Source: Mycobacterium heckeshornense | GTDB lineage: Bacteria; Actinomycetota; Actinomycetes; Mycobacteriales; Mycobacteriaceae | Direction of reading: 5' to 3' | DNA: 64,000 nucleotides | NCBI RefSeq assembly: GCF_016592155.1 | Contig: NZ_AP024237.1 | Span: forward strand, 1-64,000 | The notes under the pieces: model-generated | Database searches by the model: none | What the model saw: only the letters and a program-made list of their open reading frames with translations | Told to the model about the DNA's origin: nothing | Position numbers and translations under genes: made by a program | In this document: positions 12,597 through 22,573 of the stretch, in pieces | How the letters are laid out: every line of letters begins with the position of its first letter | Position numbering within the stretch: position 1 is the stretch's first letter

Positions 12597-13031
12597 GCTG
12601 GTTTCGCTGACCTCCGGACCGGCGTAGCCTGCGGCGGTGAGCGCGTCAAGCACCTCCAGCGGGTCGGTGCCCAGGTCCCAGCGGGAGAAAATCCGCAGCT
12701 GGTCGTCGACGGTCTCGATCTCGAGCAGCCGGAGTTTGCGCCCGATGCGGCGGAACTCGACAATCCGAATGATCTTGACCTGGGGGCGCCGCAATAGCTG
12801 CGTTCGCAGCCATCCGCGCACGACAAGCCCGTCGGCCGTGATTGCCAGCTTTGGGCGCGCGCGCCACGAAACGCTTGCAAACAAGATCAAACCCGCGGCG
12901 GCAATACCTGTGAAAATCCTGCCAGGAATGTCTGTGACAAGCGTCACAGACCCGATAGCCATCAGCATCCCTGCGGCGCCGCAGCCTGCGATGGCGGCTG
13001 TTCGGGGCGCCCAGTGCGTTTGCTGAACCAA
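12591..13031 (-). CDS. Membrane protein with bacterial PH domain (PH_6-like)
   Basis: This 146-residue protein matches the conserved membrane protein Rv0010c. Two hydrophobic segments ([20 protein letters not shown] and [15 protein letters not shown]) lie in the first 55 residues. A PH-like domain follows, with [25 protein letters not shown] and the ending [19 protein letters not shown]. The start TTG at 13031 is chosen because AGAGGG lies nine bases upstream and the length then agrees with the family; starts at 13052 (GTG) or 13073 (TTG) remain possible. Function unknown. A perfect CRP-type palindrome lies inside the coding region. Confidence 0.78.
   Translation of the reverse strand: MVQQTHWAPRTAAIAGCGAAGMLMAIGSVTLVTDIPGRIFTGIAAAGLILFASVSWRARPKLAITADGLVVRGWLRTQLLRRPQVKIIRIVEFRRIGRKLRLLEIETVDDQLRIFSRWDLGTDPLEVLDALTAAGYAGPEVSETSS
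12930..12951. promoter_or_regulatory. Perfect CRP-type palindrome TGTGA-N6-TCACA
   Basis: GTCTGTGA (12930-12937), CAAGCG, TCACAGAC (12944-12951) is an uninterrupted 8+8 palindrome containing the exact CRP/FNR-family consensus used by mycobacterial CRP (Rv3676). It lies inside the PH-domain gene, about 80 bases after its start. Binding is inferred. Confidence 0.55.
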
Positions 13032-13063
13032 GCCGCTAGACCCTCTCACCACCGGCGATGCGG

Positions 13064-13072
13064 TTATCCACA
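13064..13072 (+). promoter_or_regulatory. Perfect consensus DnaA box TTATCCACA upstream of the PH-domain gene
   Basis: TTATCCACA is the exact consensus DnaA 9-mer and lies 33 bases upstream of the minus-strand start at 13031, outside oriC. A hairpin (AATCACA TTCG TGTGATT, 13095-13112) follows nearby. A regulatory or DnaA-titrating role is inferred. Confidence 0.45.
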
Positions 13073-13183
13073 AGCGCTATCAACAATGGGGATGAATCAC
13101 ATTCGTGTGATTGGATGACGGTAAGGTTGCCAGCACAGAAACGATTCCCGCCGAAGATGAATTCATCACGGTACGCGCATCGG

Positions 13184-13465
13184 TCAGTGCCAGCGCATTG
13201 TGAGCAACAGACCGGTGATCATGAAAGCAAACGCGATCGCGTAGTTCCACGGGCCGAGGTCTGACATCCAAGTCAGCACGGTGGGGGTCTGGCTGCCGGC
13301 GGCGGCTAGTTGAAACACCATCAGCCAGACCAGCCCGATCAGCATCAGGCCCACGAACAACGCGACGAACCACATGCTCGACGGCCCGGCCTTGACCTTG
13401 ACCGGCGTGCGGCTCACCGCGGAGGCGGTGAAGTCCCTGCGCTTGCGGACTTTCGACTTGGGCAT
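13184..13465 (-). CDS. crgA: Cell division protein CrgA
   Basis: CrgA is a small two-pass membrane protein of the divisome that contacts FtsZ, FtsQ, FtsI, PbpA and CwsA. The 93-residue product starts [13 protein letters not shown], has two membrane segments ([20 protein letters not shown] at about 31-50 and [19 protein letters not shown] at the C-terminus), and matches the family in length. The start at 13465 gives the canonical MPKSKV N-terminus; the frame continues 15 codons upstream without homology. It sits with cwsA, the PbpA/RodA/PknAB operon and FhaAB, all linked to growth and division. Confidence 0.95.
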   Translation of the reverse strand: MPKSKVRKRRDFTASAVSRTPVKVKAGPSSMWFVALFVGLMLIGLVWLMVFQLAAAGSQTPTVLTWMSDLGPWNYAIAFAFMITGLLLTMRWH

Positions 13466-13561
13466 TGATACCTCGGCGAAACCTCGGACACTCGAACGGG
13501 GCGGATGCAACGATAGCGGCTACGAGATTAACGCACACGCCGCGCAGGAAACGGAAAGCCG

Positions 13562-14311
13562 ATGACCAGCCCGGGCCACACGCGCTCCCCGTGGCGATTC
13601 GCGGTACCGCTAGTGTGGATGCTGGCCGGTCTGCTGCTGGCGGCCACCCACGGCGTGTCGGGGGGCAGCGAGATCCGCCGCAGCGATGCCCCGCGGCTGG
13701 TCGACCTGGTTCGCGCGGAACAGTCGTCGGTAGACCGGCTCGGCAGCGAGCGAGATGCGCTGGCCGCCAAGATCGATTCGACGCATGGTCGCTCTGCGGA
13801 CAGCGCATTGGCGGCGATGCGGGCGCGCTCGGCGGAACTCACCGGCGAGGCCGGGCTGGATCCGGTCCACGGGCCCGGCTTGGTGGTAACGCTTAGCGAC
13901 GCCCAGCGCGACGCCAACGGCCGGTTCCCCCGCGACGCATCCCCCGACGACTTGGTGGTGCACCAGCAGGACGTGGAGGCGGTGCTCAACGCGCTGTGGA
14001 GCGCCGGCGCGGAAGCCATCCAGATCCAAGACCAACGCGTCATCGCTACCTCGGTACCGCGCTGCGTCGGAAATACCTTGTTGCTCAACGGACGTACCTA
14101 TAGCCCGCCCTACACGATCAGCGCCGTCGGCGATGCCGCGGCCATGCAGGCGGCGTTGGCCGCCGCTCCCCTGGTCGCGCTCTACAAGCAGTACGTGATC
14201 CGCTTCGGTCTCGGCTACGACGAGCAGGTCAAACCCGACGTGCGGATTGTCGGCCACACCGAACCGCTGCGCATGCATGTCGCTCAGCCCGTCGGCCCGC
14301 TGGGCTACTGA
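13562..14311 (+). CDS. DUF881 membrane-anchored protein
   Basis: This 249-residue DUF881 protein corresponds to Rv0012. It has an N-terminal membrane anchor (FAVPLVWMLAGLLLAATHGV, about 14-33), then a coiled segment (VRAEQSSVDRLGSERDALAAKID) and the DUF881 domain with GPGLVVTLSDA, VHQQDVEAVLNALWSAGAEA, NTLLLNG and the C-terminal MHVAQPVGPLGY. DUF881 proteins are common near division genes in Actinobacteria, and are probably extracytoplasmic. The ATG at 13562 is divergent from crgA. Its biochemical role is unknown. Confidence 0.85.
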   Translation: MTSPGHTRSPWRFAVPLVWMLAGLLLAATHGVSGGSEIRRSDAPRLVDLVRAEQSSVDRLGSERDALAAKIDSTHGRSADSALAAMRARSAELTGEAGLDPVHGPGLVVTLSDAQRDANGRFPRDASPDDLVVHQQDVEAVLNALWSAGAEAIQIQDQRVIATSVPRCVGNTLLLNGRTYSPPYTISAVGDAAAMQAALAAAPLVALYKQYVIRFGLGYDEQVKPDVRIVGHTEPLRMHVAQPVGPLGY

Positions 14312-14350
14312 GCCCGAAAGCCCGCACCCGGCAGGCGATAGGCTGACATC

Positions 14351-15034
14351 GTGGTGCGGATCTTGGTCGTCGACAACTACGACAGCTTCGTGTTCAACCT
14401 GGTGCAGTATCTCGGCCAGCTCGGCGTCGAGGCCCAGGTGTGGCGCAACGACGACACCAGGTTGAGCGACCAAGCCGCCGCGGCCGCCCAATTCGACGGG
14501 GTGCTGCTCAGCCCGGGTCCGGGCACACCCGAGCGCGCGGGGGCGTCGATCGGCCTGGTGCGGGCCTGCGCCGCCGCGCGCACCCCGCTGCTGGGCGTGT
14601 GCTTGGGGCATCAGGCGATCGGGGTGGCATTCGGGGCCACGGTCGACCGCGCACCCGAGCTCCTGCACGGCAAAACCAGCAGCGTATTCCACACGAATAT
14701 CGGTGTGCTGCAAGGACTTCCGGATCCTTTCACGGCGACCCGATATCATTCGCTGACGATCTTGCCGGAGACCTTGCCGCCCATGCTGGAGGTGACGGCC
14801 CGGACCCGCAGTGGGGTGATCATGGGGGTGCAGCACACGGACCTGCCGATCTACGGGGTGCAGTTTCACCCGGAGTCCATCCTCACCGAGGGCGGGCACC
14901 GGATGTTGGCCAACTGGCTGGCCTGTTGCGGGCAGCCCTTCGACGACATCCTGGTGCGGCGGCTGGAAAGCGAGATTCTGAAAACCACAGCCACGGCACG
15001 GCCGCTGACGGCTACTGACCGAACTTCAGCGTGA
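14351..15034 (+). CDS. trpG: Glutamine amidotransferase, anthranilate/aminodeoxychorismate synthase component II
   Basis: This class I glutamine amidotransferase supplies ammonia for anthranilate (tryptophan) and/or 4-amino-4-deoxychorismate (folate) synthesis. The 227-residue protein shows LVVDNYDSFVFNLVQYLG at the N-terminus, the oxyanion loop LSPGPGTPE, the nucleophile Cys in GVCLGHQAIG, and the His-Glu pair in VQFHPESIL. Start codons GTG 14351 and GTG 14354 are both possible. As the genome shows it next to pknB rather than in a trp operon, it probably serves both pathways; pabA is an equally used name. Its last 23 bases overlap the convergent pknB. Confidence 0.92.
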   Translation: MVRILVVDNYDSFVFNLVQYLGQLGVEAQVWRNDDTRLSDQAAAAAQFDGVLLSPGPGTPERAGASIGLVRACAAARTPLLGVCLGHQAIGVAFGATVDRAPELLHGKTSSVFHTNIGVLQGLPDPFTATRYHSLTILPETLPPMLEVTARTRSGVIMGVQHTDLPIYGVQFHPESILTEGGHRMLANWLACCGQPFDDILVRRLESEILKTTATARPLTATDRTSA

Positions 15035-16892
15035 TGGCGCCGTCTTTGTTCACGCCCTGGCCCGCCGCCGGGCTCTGATACACCACCCGGTTGTGCTTGT
15101 CGCCCCCGGCGTCGACATCGGCCCCCTTGACCAGCACACCCGTCCAGCCCAGCGCGCGCAGCTGCGGTTCGGCGTCGGTCCAGAACAACCCGGACAGGTC
15201 AGGCATCACGAACTGGTTGCCCTTGGAGACCTGCAACTCGATCACCGAATCCACCGGAACCGTCGCGCCCGCAGGAGGATTGGTGCCGATTACGTCGCCG
15301 GCCGGGCGGGGGCTGTCCACCGCCGCCTGGCTGAATTTGGTGAACCCGTAGACGGTGAGGTTTTTCTGCGCGAGGTCAACGGTTTGGCCGGCCACGTCCG
15401 GGATCTGCTTGGTGGCCGGCCCCGACCCGACGACGATCGTGATCACGTTGGTGATGGCCGACGTCTGGTTGGCCGGTGGATTGGTGCCGACGACGCGGCC
15501 CTTGAGCTCCGGGGTCGAAGGCGAGCTGGCCTGCTTGAAGCGGCCAAATCCGGCGGCGGTCAGCTTCTTGACCGCGTCGGCGTAGCTCAGCGAAGACACG
15601 TCAGGCACCTCGCGCTGCTCGGGGCCCGTCGACACGTTGATAGTGATCTCTTCGCCCGCACTCACCGACGCGTTGGCAGCCGGCTCGGTGCCGATCACGT
15701 GGTCGGGTGGCACCGTGGAATCCGGTTTTTGCTGGGTGCGGGTCTTAAAGCCGCGGTTTTGCAGTGCCGCGATCGCGTCGGCTGAGACTTGCCCGCGCAC
15801 GTCGGGCACCTGCACGTTGCGGGTGTTGCCGCCGAAGGTGTTGATGAGGATGGTGACGACGACGGTCAACACGGCCAGCGCGGCAACCGCGATCAACCAG
15901 CGGCGCACCGAGCCGGCATCGCGATCCGGGGCGAAATCAAGCTGCTGGCGCGGCAGCGGGTCGGTGTGCGGCCCCGCCGGACCGCCCGGCGCCCCCGACG
16001 CCAGCATCGATGTGCGCTCGGCGGCGGTGAGCACTTTGGGCGCCTCGGGTGGTTCACCGTTGTGCACCCGGATCAGGTCGGCCCGCATCTCGGCGGCGGT
16101 CTGGTATCGGTTGTCCGGGTTCTTGGCCAGCGCCTTGAGCACGACAGCGTCGAGGTCGGCGGAGATGCCCTCGCGGCGCTGCGACGGCGGAATCGGGTCC
16201 TCGCGCACGTGCTGATAAGCGACCGCGACCGGCGAGTCACCGACGAAAGGTGGCTCGCCGGTGAGGATTTCGTAGAGAACACACCCCAGTGAGTAGACGT
16301 CGGAGCGGGCATCGACCGGGTTGCCGCGAGCCTGCTCCGGGGACAGGTACTGCGCGGTCCCGATCACCGCCGCGGTCTGGGTGACACTGTTGCCGCTGTC
16401 GGCGATCGCCCGGGCGATCCCGAAGTCCATCACCTTCACCGCACCGGTGGTGCTGATCATGATGTTCGCCGGTTTGACGTCGCGGTGGATGATGCCGTGC
16501 TGGTGTGAGAAATTCAGCGCCTGGCAGGCGTCGGCGATGACCTCGATGGCGCGGTGGGGCGGCATCGGGCCGTCGGTGTGCACGATGTCGCGCAGGGTGA
16601 CGCCGTTGACGTACTCCATCACGATGTAGGGCAGCGGACCGGCGGGTGTTTCCGCTTCGCCGGTGTCATATACGGCGACGATGGCCGGGTGGTTCAGCGC
16701 GGCCGCGTTTTGCGCTTCACGCCGGAAGCGCAGATAGAAGCTGGGATCGCGGGCAAGGTCGGCGCGCAACACCTTGACCGCGACGTCACGGTGCAGTCGG
16801 AGGTCGCGGGCCAGGTGAACCTCCGACATGCCACCAAAACCCAGGATTTCGCCGAGTTCGTAGCGGTCGGACAGGTGCTGCGGAGTGGTCAT
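15012..16892 (-). CDS. pknB: Serine/threonine protein kinase PknB with four PASTA domains
   Basis: PknB is the essential membrane kinase that senses muropeptides/lipid II and controls peptidoglycan synthesis. The 626-residue protein has a kinase domain (1-280) with Gly-rich GFGGMSEV, catalytic Lys40, HRD with Asp138, DFG Asp156 and activation-loop Thr171 and Thr173. A membrane segment is near 332-354 ([19 protein letters not shown]), followed by four PASTA repeats opened by motifs such as [21 protein letters not shown] and MPDLSGL. Its start overlaps the pknA stop by four bases. Residue numbering agrees with the M. tuberculosis enzyme, so activity is expected. Confidence 0.98.
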   Translation of the reverse strand: MTTPQHLSDRYELGEILGFGGMSEVHLARDLRLHRDVAVKVLRADLARDPSFYLRFRREAQNAAALNHPAIVAVYDTGEAETPAGPLPYIVMEYVNGVTLRDIVHTDGPMPPHRAIEVIADACQALNFSHQHGIIHRDVKPANIMISTTGAVKVMDFGIARAIADSGNSVTQTAAVIGTAQYLSPEQARGNPVDARSDVYSLGCVLYEILTGEPPFVGDSPVAVAYQHVREDPIPPSQRREGISADLDAVVLKALAKNPDNRYQTAAEMRADLIRVHNGEPPEAPKVLTAAERTSMLASGAPGGPAGPHTDPLPRQQLDFAPDRDAGSVRRWLIAVAALAVLTVVVTILINTFGGNTRNVQVPDVRGQVSADAIAALQNRGFKTRTQQKPDSTVPPDHVIGTEPAANASVSAGEEITINVSTGPEQREVPDVSSLSYADAVKKLTAAGFGRFKQASSPSTPELKGRVVGTNPPANQTSAITNVITIVVGSGPATKQIPDVAGQTVDLAQKNLTVYGFTKFSQAAVDSPRPAGDVIGTNPPAGATVPVDSVIELQVSKGNQFVMPDLSGLFWTDAEPQLRALGWTGVLVKGADVDAGGDKHNRVVYQSPAAGQGVNKDGAITLKFGQ

Positions 16893-18199
16893 CGCGGTGT
16901 CTCGGGTCGGGCCGGCGAGACGGGAGGGGGCGGTGTCAGCGCGGCGGCCCAGCGAAGTAGGGCTTGCTTGCTCTGCTGTCCAGGATTACTGGTCGGGGCG
17001 TGATCAGTCCAATCGGACGGCTGCGCGGGGGCGGATCCGCTGGACGTGGTGCTGGGCGGGGTCCCGGTATCGGTGACCGTCGGGGTGGATTGCTGGGGCT
17101 GGATGTTCTCGTCGTGCGAGTTGATCACGATCAGCACCGCGATGATGATCGCCAGCGCCCCCAGCACTCCAGCGGCCCACAGCAGCGCACGCTGCCCGGA
17201 GGAGAAGGTGCGGCGCGGCGGCGGCGGACGATGCCCCGCGGTCGCCGGGCGGGCTCGGCGGGCGGCGGGCACCCGACCGGTGGGGTTAGCGGCGGCCCTC
17301 GACGGGCCGCTGGACGGAATGGCCGCCGGAGTGGCCCGCCCGGTTTGGCTCGGTCGTGGTGGTCGGCGGCCCGCACGCACCGCGGCGACGGCGTCAGCGA
17401 ACGGTCCCCCGCTCTTGTAGCGCAGCTGCGGGTTCTTGACCAACGTGATTTCGATGAGCTCCCGCACATTGGGCGGCACGTCGTTGGGCAGCGGCGGCGG
17501 CGGCTCTTTGATGTGCTTCATCGCCACTGTCAAAGCGCCGTCACCGGTGAAGGGGCGTTTACCCGAAACCGATTCGTAGCCAACAACTCCCAGCGAATAG
17601 ACGTCACTGGCCGGGGTGGCGTCGTGGCCGAGGGCCTGCTCGGGAGCGATGTATTGAGCGGTGCCCATCACCATGCCGGTTTGGGTTACCGGTGCCGCGT
17701 CGACGGCTTTGGCGATACCGAAGTCGGTGATCTTGACCTGGCCGGTGGGCGTGATCAAGATATTGCCCGGTTTGACGTCGCGGTGCACGAGCCCGGCGGC
17801 ATGCGCGACCTGAAGCGCGCGGCCGGTCTGCTCGAGCATGTCCAGCGCGTGCCGCAGCGAGAGCTTGCCGGTGCGTTTCAGCACAGAGTTCAACGGCTCG
17901 CCGTTGACCAGCTCCATCACCAGGTAGGCGGTGCGTCCCTCACCGTTGAGGGTGGTTTCGCCGTAGTCGTGGACGCTGGCGATCCCGGGATGGTTGAGCA
18001 TTGCGGTGGTGCGTGCCTCGTTGCGAAACCGCTCTAAAAACTCGGGGTCCTGGGAGAACTCCTGCTTGAGCACCTTCACCGCCACACGCCGGCCCAGCCT
18101 GCTGTCGACCGCTTCCCACACCTGACCCATGCCGCCGGTGGCAATGAGGCGCTGGAGGCGATACCGCCCGGACAGCGTCACACCTACTCGCGCGGTCAT
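16889..18199 (-). CDS. pknA: Serine/threonine protein kinase PknA
   Basis: PknA acts with PknB on cell-shape and division targets (Wag31, FtsZ, MurD). The 436-residue protein has a kinase domain with ATGGMGQVW, Lys42, HRD Asp141, DFG Asp159 and activation-loop Thr172/Thr174. A Pro/Arg-rich juxtamembrane stretch precedes a membrane segment near 341-365 ([21 protein letters not shown]), and a short extracellular Ser/Thr/Pro tail follows, with no PASTA. ATGA overlaps link it both to pbpA upstream and pknB downstream. Confidence 0.97.
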   Translation of the reverse strand: MTARVGVTLSGRYRLQRLIATGGMGQVWEAVDSRLGRRVAVKVLKQEFSQDPEFLERFRNEARTTAMLNHPGIASVHDYGETTLNGEGRTAYLVMELVNGEPLNSVLKRTGKLSLRHALDMLEQTGRALQVAHAAGLVHRDVKPGNILITPTGQVKITDFGIAKAVDAAPVTQTGMVMGTAQYIAPEQALGHDATPASDVYSLGVVGYESVSGKRPFTGDGALTVAMKHIKEPPPPLPNDVPPNVRELIEITLVKNPQLRYKSGGPFADAVAAVRAGRRPPRPSQTGRATPAAIPSSGPSRAAANPTGRVPAARRARPATAGHRPPPPRRTFSSGQRALLWAAGVLGALAIIIAVLIVINSHDENIQPQQSTPTVTDTGTPPSTTSSGSAPAQPSDWTDHAPTSNPGQQSKQALLRWAAALTPPPPVSPARPETPR

Positions 18200-19671
18200 G
18201 GCCCTCCCTGCAGCGCAGCCTCGATCACGGCGCGTCCGATCGGCGCGGCGAGGGCGCCACCAGTCGCGGATGGTCGCTCAGCTCCGCCTTCCACCAGTAC
18301 CGCGACGGCCACCTTCGGCAAGTACGCCGGCGCGAAGGCGATGTACCACGCATGTGGCGGAGTGTGACGCGGGTCGGTGCCGTGCTCTGCGGTACCGGTC
18401 TTGGATGCGATCTGCACGCCGGGGATGGCCCCTTTCTGCTGTGTGACTGACTCGGCGCCGACCATCAATTCTGTTAGCTTAGCCGCGACCTGCGGTGAAA
18501 CCGCACGGCGCTGCTGGTGTGGGGCGGTGCTGCTGATGTTAGCCAGATCCGGTCCTTGGAGGCTGTTGACCAAGTAGGGCTGCATGATGACGCCGGCGTT
18601 GGCGATCGCCGCGGCGACCACGGCGTTTTGCAGCGGGGTCAGCGCGACGTCCTTTTGACCGATGCTCGACATCCCCAGCGCGGCGGCATCGGCGATAGGG
18701 CCAACGGTTGATTCGGCGACCTGCAGCGGGACGGGCTCGGGCGCAGTGTCGAACCCGAACGCCTGGGCAGTGCTGCGCAGTGCCTCGGTGCCGGTCGCGA
18801 TGCCCAACTGGACGAAGGCGGTATTGCAGGACCGGGCGAAGGCCTCGCGCAGCGACACCGTCGGCTCGGCGCCGCACGGCGTGCCGCCGAAATTCTCCAG
18901 GGTGGCGGTGCTGTCGGGCAGCGGAATCGTGGGCGCGGAGGTGAGCTGGTCGTCCTCGGTCATCCCGGCCTGCAGGGCAGCCGCGGTGGTGATCACCTTG
19001 AATGTCGATCCGGGCGGGTAGGTCTCTGCGATAGCGCGATTGGTCAGTGGGGCAGCGGGGTCGTCGCGCAGCCGCTGCCAGGCCCGCAACTGTTCGTCGG
19101 GATTGTGCGACGCCAACTGGTTGGGGTCGTAAGACGGTGACGACACCAGCGCTAGGATCTTGCCCGTCGACGGTTCCAGCGCCACCACCGCCCCTTTGCA
19201 GGGGCCGCCGCAGCCTTGCTGCAGCGCATCCCAGCCGGCCTGCTGCACCCGGGGGTTGATGGTGGTGTCGACATTGCCGCCGCGCGGGTCGCGACCGGTG
19301 AAGAAGTCGGCCAGCCGGCGACCGAACAGCCGCTCATCGGAGCCGTTGAGCACCGGGTCTTCGGCGCGTTCCAGGCCCGTGCTGGAATAGCGCAGTGAGT
19401 AAAAACCCGTAATCGGCGCGTACACAGAAGGATTGGGGTATACGCGCAGGAATTTGTAGCGATTGTCGGTGGCCACCGAATAGGCCAGCAGTTGTCCGCC
19501 GGCGGTGATCTGACCGCGTTGTCGCGAATATTCGTCGAGCAGCACTCGCTGGTTTCGCGGGTCGGCGCGCAAACCGTCGGCGGTGAACACCTGGGTGAAG
19601 GTGGCATTGAGCAACAGCAGCACCATCAACGCCATCACGGTGACGGAGACCCGGCGCAAAGAGGCGTTCAT
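18196..19671 (-). CDS. pbpA: Penicillin-binding protein PbpA (class B transpeptidase)
   Basis: PbpA is a class B transpeptidase that cross-links septal peptidoglycan together with RodA. The 491-residue protein has one N-terminal membrane anchor ([19 protein letters not shown], about 8-26), a non-penicillin-binding dimerisation region, and the transpeptidase motifs SxxK (Ser222-Lys225, STFK), SxN (Ser281-Asn283, SCN) and KTG (424-426). The ATG at 19671 overlaps the rodA stop as ATGA. Length and motif positions equal those of M. tuberculosis PbpA. Confidence 0.97.
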   Translation of the reverse strand: MNASLRRVSVTVMALMVLLLLNATFTQVFTADGLRADPRNQRVLLDEYSRQRGQITAGGQLLAYSVATDNRYKFLRVYPNPSVYAPITGFYSLRYSSTGLERAEDPVLNGSDERLFGRRLADFFTGRDPRGGNVDTTINPRVQQAGWDALQQGCGGPCKGAVVALEPSTGKILALVSSPSYDPNQLASHNPDEQLRAWQRLRDDPAAPLTNRAIAETYPPGSTFKVITTAAALQAGMTEDDQLTSAPTIPLPDSTATLENFGGTPCGAEPTVSLREAFARSCNTAFVQLGIATGTEALRSTAQAFGFDTAPEPVPLQVAESTVGPIADAAALGMSSIGQKDVALTPLQNAVVAAAIANAGVIMQPYLVNSLQGPDLANISSTAPHQQRRAVSPQVAAKLTELMVGAESVTQQKGAIPGVQIASKTGTAEHGTDPRHTPPHAWYIAFAPAYLPKVAVAVLVEGGAERPSATGGALAAPIGRAVIEAALQGGP

Positions 19672-21077
19672 ACCCGCTCGATCACCTCGGTGCTGGCCGC
19701 CGCAATCGGCGACGTGGCGCGCGACGGGGTGCGGAAAGGTCGCCGGGCCGCATGCGAGATCTGCACGAGGATCGCCAGCAACGCGTAGTTAGCGAGCAGC
19801 GACGAGCCGCCGTAGGACATCCACGGTGTGGTCAGCCCGGTCAACGGGATCAGGGTCGTCACGCCGCCGACGACGATGAACAGCTGGATGGCCAGCGTCG
19901 ACGCCAACCCGGCCGCCAGCAGCTTGCCGAAGCTGTCGCGTACCGCGATCGCGGTGCGCAGGCCCCGGATGATCACGATGGTGTAGAGCATCAGCAGGCT
20001 GGCCAGCCCCACCAGCCCCAGCTCTTCGCCGAATGCGGCGATGATGAAATCGGTTGATGCCGCCGGCACCGTGTCGGGTTGGCCGTTGCCCAGACCCGTG
20101 CCGAAGATGCCGCCGGTAGCAAAGCTGAACAGCGACTGCACGATCTGATAGCCGCTGCCCTCAGGGTCGGCGAACGGAGACAGCCAGGTCTGCACGCGAA
20201 GCCGGACATGGGCGAAAAGAAAATACGCTGCAACGCTTCCCACGGCGAACAGGGCCAAACCGATAATCACCCAACTGAATCGCTGGGTGGCCAGATACAC
20301 CATCGTCAGGAACGACACGTAAAGCAACAGCGAAGTGCCGAGGTCCTTTTCGAAAATCATCACGCCCACCGAGATGACCCATGCAGCCACGAGCGGCGCG
20401 AGGTCACGGGGCCGGGGCAGGTCCATGCCCATCACGTGCTTGCCGGCGCTGGTGAACAGGCGGCGTTTGGCGACCAGCACCGCGGCGAAGAAAATCAGCA
20501 GCAGGATCTTCGAGAATTCAGCAGGCTGAATCGAAAAGCCCGGCAAGCGAATCCAGATTTTCGCACCGTTCTGTTCGGAAAACGACGACGGTAGCAACGC
20601 CGGAATGGTCAAGATCACCAAGCCTGCGACGCCGCACGTGTAGCCGTAGCGGGCAAGGCGGCGGTGGTCCGGCAGTAACCACACCACCAGCGCGAAGCCG
20701 GTCACGCCCACCAGCGTCCACAGCATCTGCTGGTTGGCACTGGGATGGGTGCGGCCGCCGAGCGTGGCGCTGGTGACGTCGAGACGGTGGATCATCACCA
20801 GGCCCAGGCCATTGAGCAACGCGACCACCGGCAGCAGCAGCGGGTCCGCATAGGGGGCAAAACGTCGCACCGTTAGATGCGCGCAGGTGAACAAGGTGAA
20901 GAAAGCCACCGCGTAACCGGCTAGGTCCCAATGCAATCCGCGTTCTTGATTGGCTTGCACGATGAGCAGCGCCGCGGCGGTGATGGCGGTGGCGAAGCCC
21001 AATAGCAACAGTTCGGCATTGCGCCGGGTCGGCAGGGCAGGTGTCACCATGATTGGCGGCTGCGGCGCTGTGCTCAC
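19668..21077 (-). CDS. rodA: SEDS peptidoglycan glycosyltransferase RodA
   Basis: RodA is a SEDS-family polymerase of lipid II that pairs with PbpA. From GTG 21077 it is 469 residues, equal to the M. tuberculosis protein, with ten or so membrane helices and SEDS landmarks such as GAKIWIRLPGFSIQPAEFSK, FEKDLGTSLLL, ATGGIFGTGLGNGQ and TTPWMSYGGSSL. GTG 21077 has GAGGAG upstream and begins VSTAPQPP. An ATG at 21125 would overlap the pstP stop as ATGA, as elsewhere in this operon, and add 16 residues, so the start is undecided between the two. Confidence 0.95.
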   Translation of the reverse strand: MSTAPQPPIMVTPALPTRRNAELLLLGFATAITAAALLIVQANQERGLHWDLAGYAVAFFTLFTCAHLTVRRFAPYADPLLLPVVALLNGLGLVMIHRLDVTSATLGGRTHPSANQQMLWTLVGVTGFALVVWLLPDHRRLARYGYTCGVAGLVILTIPALLPSSFSEQNGAKIWIRLPGFSIQPAEFSKILLLIFFAAVLVAKRRLFTSAGKHVMGMDLPRPRDLAPLVAAWVISVGVMIFEKDLGTSLLLYVSFLTMVYLATQRFSWVIIGLALFAVGSVAAYFLFAHVRLRVQTWLSPFADPEGSGYQIVQSLFSFATGGIFGTGLGNGQPDTVPAASTDFIIAAFGEELGLVGLASLLMLYTIVIIRGLRTAIAVRDSFGKLLAAGLASTLAIQLFIVVGGVTTLIPLTGLTTPWMSYGGSSLLANYALLAILVQISHAARRPFRTPSRATSPIAAASTEVIERV

Positions 21078-21121
21078 TGTGTGCCGCTCCTCATCATCCC
21101 TGCGCCCCGCGTCGCCGCCAC

Positions 21122-22573
21122 TCATGCCGCCGCCCGGCAATCGGTGCCCGGCTGCAGTGGCGGCTGCGGATTCGCCCTGGCGGGAGGCGCGGGGGCTGAG
21201 GAGTCGGTGGAATCGGGAGACTGGGGGTGCGGCGGGGTGGCGGTGGTGCTGGGCGTGGGGGCGCGGCTGGTCGCGGGCGGTGGCGAGGTGGCGCGTGGCG
21301 GCGGGCACGGGGGTAGCAGTGAGTTCGTTGATAATTCGCGCAGCTGCGCGATCGCGTCGTCAAGGCTGCCGGCTGGCAGCCCGGCCGCCACCTGCGCACG
21401 TTCGGCGGGTCGCAGATCCTCCAGCTTCATCAGGTGGCAGCCCAGGTGGTCTTTGGACTGGCCGTAGCTGATCTGGGACAGCTGATTGCCGTTGAGGCAG
21501 CCCAGCAGGTACGGCTTGTGCAGGGGCAAGCCCAGAATCGACTGCGGAATGCCGCGCATGATGGACACGTTGCCCTCGTATCCGGCGACATAGTAGTTGT
21601 TGCGGATGATGGCCCGGCTGATCGCAAGACCCGCCAGCACCAGCAGCACCAGCAGTGTGATAGCCATCGCCATCCGCCGACGCGACCGGATCGGCTGAGT
21701 GAATGTATCTCCGTGGGGCAGAATATGTTTGGTGACATCTTTGCGGGGGCTGATGGCGGATGCCCGGCCGGCGGCGGTGTCGGGCCGGGTCAGTTGGTCC
21801 TGGTAATCGGAGTCTGCGGAAACCGCGCCCGCTACGATCGGCTGAGTCGGACCGTAGTCGTGGTCGACGACATCGGCGACCACCACGGTCACGTTGTCCG
21901 GTCCGCCGCCGCGCAAAGCCAGTTCGATGAGGCGGTCTGCGGCATCGTTGACGTCGGGGATCTTCAGCGCCTCAAGGATGGTTTCGTCGCTGACCGGGTC
22001 GGATAATCCGTCCGAGCACAACAGGTATCGGTCACCCGCCCGTACCTCGCGCATGGTCAGCGTCGGCTCCACCTCATGGCCGGTGAGGGCGCGCATGATC
22101 AGGGAGCGCTGCGGGTGGCTGTGCGCTTCTTCCGGGCTGATGCGGCCTTCGTCGACCAAGGTCTGCACGAAGGTGTCGTCTCTGGTGATCTGGGTCAACT
22201 CGCCGTCGCGCAGCAGGTAGCAGCGCGAGTCGCCGATGTGCACCAGCCCCAGGCGATCGCCGGCGAACAGGATCGCGGTGAGCGTGGTACCCATCCCCTC
22301 CAGGTCCGGCTCCAGCTCGACGTGCGCGGCGATCGCCGAATTGCCTTGCTGCACAGCGTCGTGGAGCTTGCCGAGCAGATCGCCGCCGGGCTCGTCATCG
22401 TCGAGTTGAGCCAGCGCGGCAATCGCCAGCTGCGACGCCACTTCGCCGGCGGCGTGACCACCCATGCCGTCGGCCAGCGCCAGCAGCCGTGCTCCCGCAT
22501 ACACCGAGTCCTCGTTGTTGGAACGCACCAGGCCGACATCGCTGCGGGCCGCGTAACGCAGAACCAGTGTCAC
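21122..22573 (-). CDS. pstP: Serine/threonine protein phosphatase PstP (PP2C family)
   Basis: PstP is the metal-dependent PP2C phosphatase that reverses PknA/PknB phosphorylation. The 483-residue protein has the PP2C motifs SDVGLVRSNNEDS, ADGMGGHAAGE, HIGDSRCYL, CSDGLSD and GGPDNVTVVVADV in residues 1-240, with the conserved metal-binding aspartates. A membrane segment (about 303-322, MAMAITLLVLLVLAGLAIS) and an extracellular domain ending in a long Pro/Thr/Ser/Ala-rich tail follow. Start overlaps the fhaB stop as ATGA. Identity is certain. Confidence 0.97.
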   Translation of the reverse strand: MTLVLRYAARSDVGLVRSNNEDSVYAGARLLALADGMGGHAAGEVASQLAIAALAQLDDDEPGGDLLGKLHDAVQQGNSAIAAHVELEPDLEGMGTTLTAILFAGDRLGLVHIGDSRCYLLRDGELTQITRDDTFVQTLVDEGRISPEEAHSHPQRSLIMRALTGHEVEPTLTMREVRAGDRYLLCSDGLSDPVSDETILEALKIPDVNDAADRLIELALRGGGPDNVTVVVADVVDHDYGPTQPIVAGAVSADSDYQDQLTRPDTAAGRASAISPRKDVTKHILPHGDTFTQPIRSRRRMAMAITLLVLLVLAGLAISRAIIRNNYYVAGYEGNVSIMRGIPQSILGLPLHKPYLLGCLNGNQLSQISYGQSKDHLGCHLMKLEDLRPAERAQVAAGLPAGSLDDAIAQLRELSTNSLLPPCPPPRATSPPPATSRAPTPSTTATPPHPQSPDSTDSSAPAPPARANPQPPLQPGTDCRAAA

